Assembly: GCA_018715545.1 (NCBI GenBank)
Contig: DVLK01000056.1
Span: 1 to 26,319, forward strand
From: Candidatus Caccovivens faecavium
GTDB taxonomy: Bacteria > Bacillota > Clostridia > Christensenellales > UBA1242
DNA length: 26,319 nucleotides
Direction of reading: 5' to 3'
Part shown: positions 8,563 through 15,298 of the stretch, one piece after another
How positions within the stretch are numbered: position 1 is the stretch's first letter
Layout of the letters: the number at the start of each line of letters is the position of its first letter
Translations under genes and position numbers: made by a program
Notes under the pieces: generated by a model
Seen by the model: only the letters and a program-made list of their open reading frames with translations
What the model was told of the DNA's origin: nothing
Database searches by the model: none

Positions 8563-10104
8563 TTATGAGTTAAAATACTTTCTATCAAGCCCACGATAGG
8601 AAATTGCTTCCGCTATATGTGCTGGTAATATGTTTTCTTCACCAGCAAGATCCGCAATTGTTCGTGCAACCTTTAATATTCTATCATGAGCACGCGCGCT
8701 TAATTTTAGATTTGTGAATGCGTATGACATAATTTGTTGACATTCTGGTGAAAGCTTACAAAATTTCTTTGTCTGTGGTACGCTCATTTTTGCATTACAA
8801 AACACCTTACTATCTTTAAAGCGTTCTAGTTGTAATGCTCTTGCCTTGTCAACTCTCTCTTTGATTTTGCTTGTTGGCTCTTCCTTATTCTCATCATTAA
8901 GCTCTCTATATGTTATATTATCAACTTCCACATGTATGTCAATTCTGTCCATAATAGGTCCAGAGAGCTTTGATAAATATCTATGTATCTGCGATGGTGA
9001 GCAAGTGCATTCTCTATCCTTAGAACCGTAGTTACCACATGGACAAGGATTCATAGAAGCAATGAGCGTAAAACAAGCAGGATAAGTTATCGTCTGTTGT
9101 GCGCGTGCCACTGTGATATAGCCATCTTCTAGTGGCTGTCTGAGTGTTTCTATTAAGTTCCTAGAATATTCTGGAAATTCATCTAAAAATAGTACTCCAT
9201 TATGAGCCAAACTTATTTCACCAGGCTTGCTGTGCGCTCCTCCACCAGTCAAACTTATGGCTGTTGCAGTGTGGTGAGGTGTTCTAAAAGGACGCTCTGT
9301 AATGATGCCTTGTTTCAAATCTAACTCGCCTGCGATAGAATGTATCTTTGTAACCTCTAATGCTTCATCGAAGGTAAGATTTGGAAGTATTCCCGAAAAG
9401 CACTTAGCAAGCATACTCTTTCCGCTTCCAGGAGGCCCTATCATAAGCACATTATGCCCGCCTGCCGCAGCAATTTCAAGCGCACGCTTAGCCATACGCT
9501 GACCCTTTACATTTTCAAAATCAAGCTTGTTTGTGTTAGATAGTGCAATATCTTCAAAACACATAGTTTTTACTTTAAACGCTTCCTTTTCGACTTCATT
9601 ATTTAAAAAAGCTACAACCTCTCTTAAATTATCAAAAGCATAGCAATCTATATTAGAAATAAAACTTGCCTCCTTAGCGTTTTCTTTTGGAATAATGAAA
9701 TTTTTATAGCCGAGAGAGCGCGCAGAAATTAACATAGGCAGAACACCTCTAACCTTTTTTATTCGCCCGTCAAGAGAAAGCTCACCTAAAAAGATATAGT
9801 TTTTATAATCTTTCTTATGTATCTGTTCAGAAGCGGAAAGTATGCCAATGGCAATACCTAAATCATAGATTGGCCCTTCCTTTTTTATGTCAGCTGGCGC
9901 TAAGTTTATGGTATAATGTTTTAAGGGATATTCAAAGCCACTATTGCGAATAGCGGATTTCACACGCTCTTTTGCCTCTTTAACAGCGGTATCGCCAAGC
10001 CCGACTAAGTCAAAATGTGGCATGCCACCAACTAAATCACTCTCAATCTCCACTAAAAATCCGTCAATCCCCGTTAAGCCAAAGCTCATAAGTTTAGATA
10101 ACAT
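8563..10104 (-). CDS. comM: ComM/YifB family AAA ATPase (Mg-chelatase-like)
   Basis: Hexameric helicase of the YifB/ComM family; ComM drives branch migration during natural transformation. It has 513 residues, the normal size. The N-terminal Lon-S16-like domain (about 1-170) has GMPHFDLVGL and the NLAPADIKKEGPIYDLGIA region. The AAA core has Walker A GPPGSGKSM (223-231) and Walker B GVLFLDEF (303-310). A cysteine cluster, CPCGNYGSKDRECTC, lies near 350-365. The Mg-chelatase C-terminal domain ends the protein (FCKLSPECQ...LSARAHDRILKVARTIADL region). The start is supported by GGAGGA four bases before the ATG. It is the first gene of the left block and is divergent from the SDR gene across 329 bp. 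Its place directly upstream of dprA favours a recombination/uptake role over magnesium chelation. Confidence 0.94.
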   Translation of the reverse strand: MLSKLMSFGLTGIDGFLVEIESDLVGGMPHFDLVGLGDTAVKEAKERVKSAIRNSGFEYPLKHYTINLAPADIKKEGPIYDLGIAIGILSASEQIHKKDYKNYIFLGELSLDGRIKKVRGVLPMLISARSLGYKNFIIPKENAKEASFISNIDCYAFDNLREVVAFLNNEVEKEAFKVKTMCFEDIALSNTNKLDFENVKGQRMAKRALEIAAAGGHNVLMIGPPGSGKSMLAKCFSGILPNLTFDEALEVTKIHSIAGELDLKQGIITERPFRTPHHTATAISLTGGGAHSKPGEISLAHNGVLFLDEFPEYSRNLIETLRQPLEDGYITVARAQQTITYPACFTLIASMNPCPCGNYGSKDRECTCSPSQIHRYLSKLSGPIMDRIDIHVEVDNITYRELNDENKEEPTSKIKERVDKARALQLERFKDSKVFCNAKMSVPQTKKFCKLSPECQQIMSYAFTNLKLSARAHDRILKVARTIADLAGEENILPAHIAEAISYRGLDRKYFNS

Positions 10105-10433
10105 ATCTTCCTCCGTACATAACTTTTCTTTCTGTCTAAATGCATATTATGCAATTATTGCCACCATAAAGGCTACAATTGTCTAAATACATTTAAAATA
10201 TCAAAAAAGAAAAACTACATCAAAATCTTTCTCATTATAACACCATTTATCATTTAGACCAAATCTTTTTGAACAAATATTTAAAAAAAGAAACTTACTT
10301 AAACAAAATACAACACTATTCGACCTTTTTGAAATATATTTCATATTATTTTTAGCAACATTTGTCGAAACACTTTGATTTTAATTTAAAGCGTGCTATG
10401 ATATATGTGTTTCTTATAAAAAGAGGTGAAAAA
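10105..10433. promoter_or_regulatory. Divergent intergenic region between comM and the SDR gene
   Basis: This 329 bp stretch has no gene and must hold promoters for both directions. The 8-mer GTCTAAAT occurs three times: at 10134-10141 and 10181-10188 on the plus strand, and inverted (ATTTAGAC) at 10251-10258. The first two copies extend to TGTCTAAATRCAT. A possible minus-strand promoter for comM is TTGGTC (10257-10262), a 17 bp spacer and TATAAT (10234-10239). A perfect 12 bp palindrome, GAAATATATTTC, lies at 10331-10342, upstream of the SDR promoter. No terminator or RNA gene was seen. Confidence 0.5.
10375..10402 (+). promoter_or_regulatory. Sigma-A promoter of the SDR gene
   Basis: TTGATT (10375-10380), a 16 bp spacer and TATGAT (10397-10402) with an extended TGC directly before the -10. 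The predicted RNA start is about 10409, giving a leader of about 25 nt. The -10 region and the following ATGTGTTT closely match the promoter at 11424-11452, and the distance from -10 to ATG is the same. Confidence 0.6.
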
Positions 10434-11165
10434 ATGAAAAAAACTATTATAATTACAGGAGCATCTGGCGACATAGGTAAAGCAATCGCTGAAAAATTTG
10501 CCAAACTTGGCTATAACCTTGCCCTATGCTCTAATAAAAACAATGTTGAATACGATGACGACATAAAATCTAAATATAAAATTGAGATTAAAAACTATAA
10601 AATGGACATCTCCGATTTTAAGCAAGTCGAAACCGTATTTAACAAGATATTTAGCGACTTTGATGCAGTTAATGTGCTTGTTGCTAATGCTGGAATAAGT
10701 GAAAAGCGCAAGCTAATAATTGATGTCACAAATGAAGAAATTAATGACCTAATAGACATCAATCTTAAAGGTAGTATTGTTTGTTCGCGTGAATTTGTTA
10801 AGCATGTCATGGATAAGAGCGGAAAAATCATCTTAATCGGCTCATTTGTTGCAAACTATGGTTGCGCTTGTGAAAGTGTATATAGTGCAAGCAAAGCAGG
10901 ACTTGTCGGGCTATGCAAGTCACTTGCGAACGAGTTAGGAAATTTTGATATAACTGTCAACATGGTTAATCCTGGCTTTATTGACACAAAGATGAACAAT
11001 AATCTCACCAGCGCAGAAAAAGAAGATATCGAAAATATGACACCACTTATGCGCCTTGGTGAGGCTGTCGATGTGGCGGAAGCCGTTGCGTTCTTGGCAG
11101 AAGATAGCGGAAATTTCGTGACAGGTCAAGCTATCAATGTTGATGGTGGCTATATACCTTTATAA
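10434..11165 (+). CDS. Short-chain dehydrogenase/reductase (FabG-like SDR)
   Basis: Classical SDR of 243 residues, so an NAD(P)-dependent oxidoreductase on an alcohol/ketone substrate. Cofactor loop TGASGDIG (8-15), NAG motif (85-87), catalytic S137, Y150 and K154 (YSASK), then the NPGFIDT segment (179-185) and the C-terminal VTGQAINVDGGY (229-240) typical of FabG relatives. The frame is open from 10362, but I start at the ATG at 10434 because AGAGGTGA lies just upstream and the first residues form the Rossmann strand; the earlier ATG would also place the promoter inside the gene. It is not next to other fatty-acid genes, so a 3-oxoacyl-ACP reductase role is possible but unproven. No terminator is visible after it. 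Confidence 0.9.
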   Translation: MKKTIIITGASGDIGKAIAEKFAKLGYNLALCSNKNNVEYDDDIKSKYKIEIKNYKMDISDFKQVETVFNKIFSDFDAVNVLVANAGISEKRKLIIDVTNEEINDLIDINLKGSIVCSREFVKHVMDKSGKIILIGSFVANYGCACESVYSASKAGLVGLCKSLANELGNFDITVNMVNPGFIDTKMNNNLTSAEKEDIENMTPLMRLGEAVDVAEAVAFLAEDSGNFVTGQAINVDGGYIPL

Positions 11166-11328
11166 TAATATAATCAACAAAAAATTTTTTCTATATTAAC
11201 CAAACACAAAAGAAAAATAAATTTAATAAATCCCTTTAATTCGCTTATATTAGCTTGTCTTAAATGATAATCATCTATTTCGCAATGAACTGTAAATTTG
11301 TATATTTACACACCACTTATTGCATACT

Positions 11329-11344
11329 ACACCATATATTGTGG
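11329..11344. promoter_or_regulatory. NrdR-box-like palindrome
   Basis: ACACCATATATTGTGG agrees at 14 of 16 positions with the NrdR consensus ACACwATATaTwGTGT as I remember it. NrdR boxes usually occur in tandem near nrd promoters. The nearest similar sequence (11310-11325) matches only 11 of 16, at an unusual spacing, and no nrd gene is in the window. The site lies directly before a possible -10 (TATTAT, 11345-11350). It is a candidate, not an assignment. Confidence 0.35.
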
Positions 11345-11423
11345 TATTATGTCAAAATAAATCACAGAAACAGCGCGTTTTTTAAGATTTTGTAAAAACT
11401 TAATCGAAATTTGTTAATTTTAA

Positions 11424-11452
11424 TTGCATAAACTTTCGATATATGTTATAAT
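11424..11452 (+). promoter_or_regulatory. Sigma-A promoter of the Rho-like gene
   Basis: TTGCAT (11424-11429), a 17 bp spacer and TATAAT (11447-11452) with an extended TG one base before the -10. The predicted start is about 11459, leaving a leader of about 25 nt that contains AAGGAG. The inverted repeat ATCGAAA/TTTCGAT flanks the -35 and falls between the two boxes, a good place for a repressor. Confidence 0.75.
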
Positions 11453-11483
11453 ACATGTGTTTAACAACAAAAGGAGAAAAATT

Positions 11484-12653
11484 ATGAGTAAACAACAAGT
11501 TACATACGAAGGATTGACGCCTGCACAACAAAAAAGTTTTAATCTTATTCAATCCGTTGGAATATATGAATTACGAGCACTCGCAAGAGTTTTTGGCGAG
11601 CCATCACCTACCACACTTAGAAGAAATGAACAAATAAAATATATTATGGATGTTATTATTTCTGGTAAAGATTTAAAGCCTATTCCTCTTCGCCAAGGAA
11701 GACCTTATAAGGAGCTTTCAAATATTGAACCAATACTTGAAGAACTTTCTGAAATCACTGGAAAAGATTATACATTGAAGAAAAATCAAGAAAAAACTGC
11801 AAAAACCTATGGTAAAGTTTTCACTTTTAAGCAAGTTGAACAAAAGACTGTTGAGCAAAAACTTTTCCCTATAAAGGTTAAAGGTGTTGTACTTACTAAT
11901 CCAGATAAATCTCTATACCTATTAAACGAAAACAGTTCTCTCCCTGTTCTTATCAAAAATTTCGATAAAGTCAATGAGTTTGATTATATAACAGGCAGTG
12001 CTGTTATTATGAATGATAGTCACGAATACATACTTGACAACATCGAAACAATCAATTTTGTAAATTATAAAGATTATGCTCCAAAGAACATCGAATTTAC
12101 CCCTACACTACCTTCTGCTAACATTAAAGTAGGAAAATCTGAAATTAAACTTGGCAGTCGATATCTATTAAATCAAGCAAAGCTCACTGAACCTAACCTC
12201 AAAACTTTGCTTGCAGTTTTGAAGAAAAATCGCATATTTACTATTGCCCTTGCAAGCAATGTACTTTATGAAGATTGCATAGCACTTTCATCTTTGGGCT
12301 TCGACAATATGTTTTTATTAAAATATGATGACGAGCCAAAGACATACGATGATAAGGTAAATATGTTTATTGAAAATATTAAACGCCTTCAAGCTGTTGG
12401 CACAAATGTTGCCATTTTCGTGCAAGACATTGTAACAGTTGCTCATACACTTGATGCATATTATAAAAACTCACCAAAAACATACTTTAACCATACAGAA
12501 GAAACAGCAAGCACAATTAAAGAAATTGTTATGCTTGCAAAAAGCAATGTTGAAAACACCACCACCCTATTCATCACCAACGATGAAAGCGATAACATGG
12601 ATGCACTATACTCCACTTGCATCAGTAAAGTTTCCAACAAGGTTCAACTGTAA
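11484..12653 (+). CDS. Rho-like protein with degenerate, probably inactive ATPase domain
   Basis: A 389-residue protein that I read as a remodelled paralogue of transcription terminator Rho. Residues 18-62 (SVGIYELRALARVFG, then LRRNEQIKYIMDVI) look like the Rho N-terminal SAP-like domain. Residues 131-192 (VKGVVLTNPDKSLYLL, later FDYITGSAVI and EYILDNIETIN) follow the spacing of the Rho RNA-binding cold-shock domain. Residues about 199-389 follow the Rho RecA core: IENIKRLQAVGTNVAIF (296-312) against Rho's AKRLVEHGKDVVIL, and a C-terminal match to the ARNIEEGGSLTIIATAL and NMELHL regions. Walker A is absent (GSRYLLNQAKLTEPN at 224-238), the Walker B Asp is replaced (FVQDIV, 312-317), and the protein ends where Rho continues for 60-80 residues with its arginine finger. 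AAGGAG precedes the ATG. The function is unknown. Confidence 0.6.
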   Translation: MSKQQVTYEGLTPAQQKSFNLIQSVGIYELRALARVFGEPSPTTLRRNEQIKYIMDVIISGKDLKPIPLRQGRPYKELSNIEPILEELSEITGKDYTLKKNQEKTAKTYGKVFTFKQVEQKTVEQKLFPIKVKGVVLTNPDKSLYLLNENSSLPVLIKNFDKVNEFDYITGSAVIMNDSHEYILDNIETINFVNYKDYAPKNIEFTPTLPSANIKVGKSEIKLGSRYLLNQAKLTEPNLKTLLAVLKKNRIFTIALASNVLYEDCIALSSLGFDNMFLLKYDDEPKTYDDKVNMFIENIKRLQAVGTNVAIFVQDIVTVAHTLDAYYKNSPKTYFNHTEETASTIKEIVMLAKSNVENTTTLFITNDESDNMDALYSTCISKVSNKVQL

Positions 12654-12677
12654 TAAATCAATTTAATTGTTTAAAAT

Positions 12678-12707
12678 AAAGCGCACCAATCACTGGTGTG
12701 TTTTATT
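12678..12707 (+). terminator. Intrinsic terminator after the Rho-like gene
   Basis: An 11 bp stem AAAGCGCACCA (12678-12688) / TGGTGTGTTTT (12694-12704, two G-T pairs) with loop ATCAC, continuing into a T-rich tract. It lies 24 bp after the stop codon. Confidence 0.85.
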
Positions 12708-12734
12708 ATTGATATTAGTAATGTTGTATTTTAT

Positions 12735-12763
12735 TTGACATACTTAATTTTTTTTCATATAAT
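12735..12763 (+). promoter_or_regulatory. Consensus sigma-A promoter of lgt
   Basis: A perfect TTGACA (12735-12740), 17 bp spacer, perfect TATAAT (12758-12763). The predicted transcription start is near 12770, only about 9 bases before the lgt ATG at 12779, so the mRNA would begin at or inside the AAGGTGA ribosome binding site. Confidence 0.85.
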
Positions 12764-12778
12764 TACACAAGGTGAATT

Positions 12779-13621
12779 ATGTTTTTATTTAACAATAGTT
12801 TCGAAATTTTTGGTCTTACCATAAATTATTATGGATTAATAAGCGCTCTTGGCTATCTTGTTGGCGTGATTGTTTCATGCTTTTATGCTAAAAAAAGAGG
12901 ATTTAAAGCGGATGACATAATTACACTCGCCTGTTTTGTCATTCCTCTCGCAATAATTGGTGCAAGAATTTATTATGTCCTCTTTTCACTTGATGAGTTC
13001 ACTAATTTTTGGGATGTCTTTAAAATCTGGGAAGGTGGCCTTGGCTTTTACGGAGGCTTAATTGGTGGCGCTCTCGGCGTTGTATTATATTGTGTCATAT
13101 TTAAAAAGAATTTTTTAAAATTAGCCGATGTTGTTGTTGCAGGGCTTGTTCTTGGTCAAGGAATTGGCAGATGGGGAAACTTTGTCAACCAAGAAGCATT
13201 TGGCTATTACATTGACAATCCAAGCATGCAATGGTTCCCTTTTGGTGTTTACATTGAACATTGCCATCAACCTGGCTGTGCCTGCCCTGGATACGGCTGG
13301 CATTTGGCAACATTCTTCTATGAATTTATTAATAACACCATTATTTTCATCATTTTAAGTGTGCTTCTTTTTAAAGTAAGATTTAAAAATGATGGTATAG
13401 TTGCAAGTTGCTATTTAATCATGTATGGCTGCTGTCGTTTCATTGTGGAAGGACTTAGAATGGACAGTTTGTATCTTGGACCATTCAGAATATCACAGCT
13501 TTTAAGTATCGTATTTATCATCTGTGGCATCGCCTATATTGTCTTTTGCGCAATTAGGAATAAACGCAAGAAAACACCTGATGAAATTATCAGAGATGTT
13601 TTAAAGAATGATTTAAAATAA
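12779..13621 (+). CDS. lgt: Prolipoprotein diacylglyceryl transferase
   Basis: Membrane enzyme that transfers diacylglycerol from phosphatidylglycerol to the lipobox cysteine of prolipoproteins. It has 280 residues, normal for the family, with about seven hydrophobic segments. The Lgt signature GQGIGRWGNFVNQEAFG (126-142) is complete, including the essential Arg and Asn. IGARIYYV (60-67) and the segment HLATFFYE, which corresponds to the family's HPTFLYE, are present, as is EGLRMDSL near 223-230. The tail is basic and cytosolic. AAGGTGA lies four bases before the ATG. It is first in a plus-strand group with a membrane protein and a DivIVA-like protein, though an A/T hairpin at 13656-13683 separates it from them. 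Its client could include the lipoprotein at 18353. Confidence 0.96.
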   Translation: MFLFNNSFEIFGLTINYYGLISALGYLVGVIVSCFYAKKRGFKADDIITLACFVIPLAIIGARIYYVLFSLDEFTNFWDVFKIWEGGLGFYGGLIGGALGVVLYCVIFKKNFLKLADVVVAGLVLGQGIGRWGNFVNQEAFGYYIDNPSMQWFPFGVYIEHCHQPGCACPGYGWHLATFFYEFINNTIIFIILSVLLFKVRFKNDGIVASCYLIMYGCCRFIVEGLRMDSLYLGPFRISQLLSIVFIICGIAYIVFCAIRNKRKKTPDEIIRDVLKNDLK

Positions 13622-13655
13622 TCCTTTTTTGTTTTTACTTTCATCTTTTAATTTT

Positions 13656-13683
13656 AAATTTTGCTATTTTAGCAAAATTTTTT
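13656..13683 (+). terminator. A/T-rich hairpin terminator after lgt
   Basis: A perfect 10 bp stem AAATTTTGCT (13656-13665) / AGCAAAATTT (13671-13680) with loop ATTTT, followed by three more T residues, 35 bp after the lgt stop. Low GC content makes partial read-through likely. Confidence 0.65.
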
Positions 13684-13747
13684 ATTGCCTTTCAACAAAT
13701 ATTCTCTAATGCGAATACAAGCACCCTTTTTGAGAGATAATTTTAAT

Positions 13748-14254
13748 ATGCGAGGAAGAATAGGTAATGTCAAAAAATCAAACATATTGAGCGCGGTCCT
13801 CATATCTTTTCTTGTAATTTATATCACTTTTATAATTCTAAACATACTCTTATTTAGCTATTATAAAGCAATTTGGTTCTATGCATTTTGCACGCTTACA
13901 GGACTATATGAAATATTAAAAAGTCGATTTTTTAAATTAGATAGCGCATTTTATTTTGGAACTGCAATTTTCTTAGTTGGCGTAAGCGGATTTGTCTATA
14001 CATTCACAAATACATTAGATTATTTAAGCATATACCTCTTATCTAGTTTTGCCTTAGCTTCCATGCTATCTTTCTTAGTTTGCGGGCAAAAATTTCACCT
14101 TATCATATTTTATTCGCTATTTTTCGTGCTTATCTTTCAACTTTTATATAAATTAAATTTAATAACTTATAGCATTTCTATTGCAATTTGCCTATCATTT
14201 TTGCTATTATTAATAGTGATAATAACTGTGAGTTTTTTATGTAGCAAAAAATAA
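13748..14254 (+). CDS. Small polytopic membrane protein of unknown function
   Basis: I do not recognise this protein. From the ATG at 13748 it has 168 residues and is almost entirely hydrophobic, with five or six likely membrane spans near 13-36, 40-56, 66-86, 93-112, 117-134 and 140-164. The N-terminus is positively charged (MRGRIGNVKK) and the C-terminus ends CSKK, so the N-terminus is probably inside. The frame stays open back to a TTG at 13685, but that codon directly abuts the lgt terminator hairpin and has no Shine-Dalgarno site. The chosen ATG has only a weak GAGAGA 10 bases upstream, so the start is uncertain. The stop is 14 bp before the DivIVA-like gene, so the two are almost certainly cotranscribed. 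Confidence 0.7.
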   Translation: MRGRIGNVKKSNILSAVLISFLVIYITFIILNILLFSYYKAIWFYAFCTLTGLYEILKSRFFKLDSAFYFGTAIFLVGVSGFVYTFTNTLDYLSIYLLSSFALASMLSFLVCGQKFHLIIFYSLFFVLIFQLLYKLNLITYSISIAICLSFLLLLIVIITVSFLCSKK

Positions 14255-14268
14255 AAGGAGTGCTAAAA

Positions 14269-15063
14269 ATGAATTTTTCAGAACAATTTAATGGCTACAA
14301 CAAACAAGAGGTCGATGCATATATAGAGCGTTTAAAAGCTAGCTATGAATCTAAACTTATGGACGAAAAATTGAAAACACTAGAAAGTGAAAGACGCCTT
14401 TTAAATTTCAAAAATCAGCACACAGAACTCGCCCATAAGGAAAAGAGTATTTTAGAAGCACTTGATGTACTTGAAAAAGCAAAAAAATTTCAAGAAGAAG
14501 GCACGCGCAGTTTTTATTCGTTAGTGTTTGACAAGCTGAAACTTTTGGTGCATGAACTTGATATGCGTTTTCCAAATATGCGCCGAAATACCGAATATAA
14601 CAACATCTTGCAAGAACTATACAGCCTTATCACAGATTACAAAGATAAGTTTGTTCCTGAAAACTATATAAATAGCCCGATTAATTCTTCTAACGACAGT
14701 ATGCGTCTCCTTTTAAACAAAATGCAAGAATATAAGACGCCTAAAAAAGAAGTACCAAAAGAGGTTAAAGTAAACACCAACAATATAGCCGACACCACAA
14801 AATATACCAACTTTTATAAAAGAAATAGTTTTGTTTTTAAACCAAAAGAAAAGCAATCAGATCTTCCTCAAACAGAACAGACACCTGCAAATAAAGCTGT
14901 TATAAATGAAAAGATAATTCCTAACGAAACTAAGTATCCTAAAAGCGAAAGTGGATTTAGTTTTGAAGAAGCCTTACACCCTAAGGTTGGCTTAGAGGAA
15001 ATTATGAAAGCTTTTGATTTTTATAATGAAGGCAAAAAAAATAACCAAAGCGGACAAAAATAG
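14269..15063 (+). CDS. DivIVA-like coiled-coil protein
   Basis: Has 264 residues. The N-terminus MNFSEQFNGYNKQEVDAYIERL matches, over its first half, the DivIVA/GpsB membrane-curvature-binding domain (pattern F-x-GY-x-x-x-EVDxY/F). About 25-110 is charged helix likely to form a coiled coil (KLMDEKLKTLESERRLL), followed by a low-complexity, Lys/Thr/Asn-rich linker (150-230). A conserved-looking C-terminal motif, FSFEEALHPKVGLEEIMKAF, lies near 230-251. DivIVA proteins mark poles and septa and recruit partners, often membrane proteins. I start at the ATG at 14269 because AAGGAG lies 8 bases upstream; a GTG at 14260 is part of that Shine-Dalgarno site. The membrane protein just upstream is a plausible partner. 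Whether this is the main DivIVA, GpsB or a specialised paralogue cannot be told. Confidence 0.8.
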   Translation: MNFSEQFNGYNKQEVDAYIERLKASYESKLMDEKLKTLESERRLLNFKNQHTELAHKEKSILEALDVLEKAKKFQEEGTRSFYSLVFDKLKLLVHELDMRFPNMRRNTEYNNILQELYSLITDYKDKFVPENYINSPINSSNDSMRLLLNKMQEYKTPKKEVPKEVKVNTNNIADTTKYTNFYKRNSFVFKPKEKQSDLPQTEQTPANKAVINEKIIPNETKYPKSESGFSFEEALHPKVGLEEIMKAFDFYNEGKKNNQSGQK

Positions 15064-15075
15064 TCCGCTTTTTTG
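15047..15075 (+). terminator. Intrinsic terminator overlapping the DivIVA-like stop codon
   Basis: A 9 bp stem AAAGCGGAC (15047-15055) / GTCCGCTTT (15063-15071) with loop AAAAATA, followed by more T residues. The left arm and loop lie inside the last codons and the TAG stop is at 15061-15063, so the coding end doubles as the terminator. Confidence 0.9.
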
Positions 15076-15142
15076 TAGCTTCAAATGTCAAATCAAACGC
15101 AATGAATTTATTTAAAAAAATTTAATAATTTAGTTATAAAGG

Positions 15143-15171
15143 TTGAAAAAATAAGGCTAATGATGTAAAAT
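15143..15171 (+). promoter_or_regulatory. Probable sigma-A promoter of the ABC transporter
   Basis: TTGAAA (15143-15148), a 17 bp spacer and TAAAAT (15166-15171). It would give a leader of about 120 nt before the ATG at 15299; I see no obvious riboswitch in that leader. Confidence 0.55.
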
Positions 15172-15298
15172 ATTAGCATAAACTTGTGATAATTCATTTA
15201 AAATTATTTTTAACACAAAGCATAAAATGCAGTATTAATATCATGCGTATCTAATTAATTCACATTGTTTGAATTTCAATTGTAAATAGGAGAAACCT

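Larger units (their letters stand above)
11166..11483. promoter_or_regulatory. Intergenic region upstream of the Rho-like gene with several operator-like palindromes
   Basis: This 318 bp stretch has no gene. From left to right it holds a partly symmetric AAATGATAATCATCTATTT (11262-11280), a 7-6-7 palindrome TGTAAAT-N6-ATTTACA (11291-11310), an NrdR-box-like site ACACCATATATTGTGG (11329-11344), and the inverted repeat ATCGAAA (11403-11409) / TTTCGAT (11434-11440) around the -35 of the proximal promoter. A second possible promoter is TTGCAT (11320-11325), 19 bp, TATTAT (11345-11350). No GC-rich terminator for the upstream SDR gene was found, so read-through is possible. Confidence 0.5.

Noticed and set aside
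11262..11280. Fur/PerR box
   Set aside because: Only one half (TGATAAT) fits; the second half does not match.
11291..11310. GlnR/TnrA box (TGTNAN7TNACA)
   Set aside because: The half-sites are there but the spacing is 10, not 7.
11310..11325. Second NrdR box to pair with the site at 11329-11344
   Set aside because: It matches the consensus at only 11 of 16 positions, and the 19 bp offset is not the usual spacing.
12439..12666. Overlapping plus-strand frame at the end of the Rho-like gene
   Set aside because: It is a +1-frame shadow with low-complexity composition. I also considered that it might continue the truncated Rho frame after a frameshift, but its residues do not resemble the missing Rho tail.
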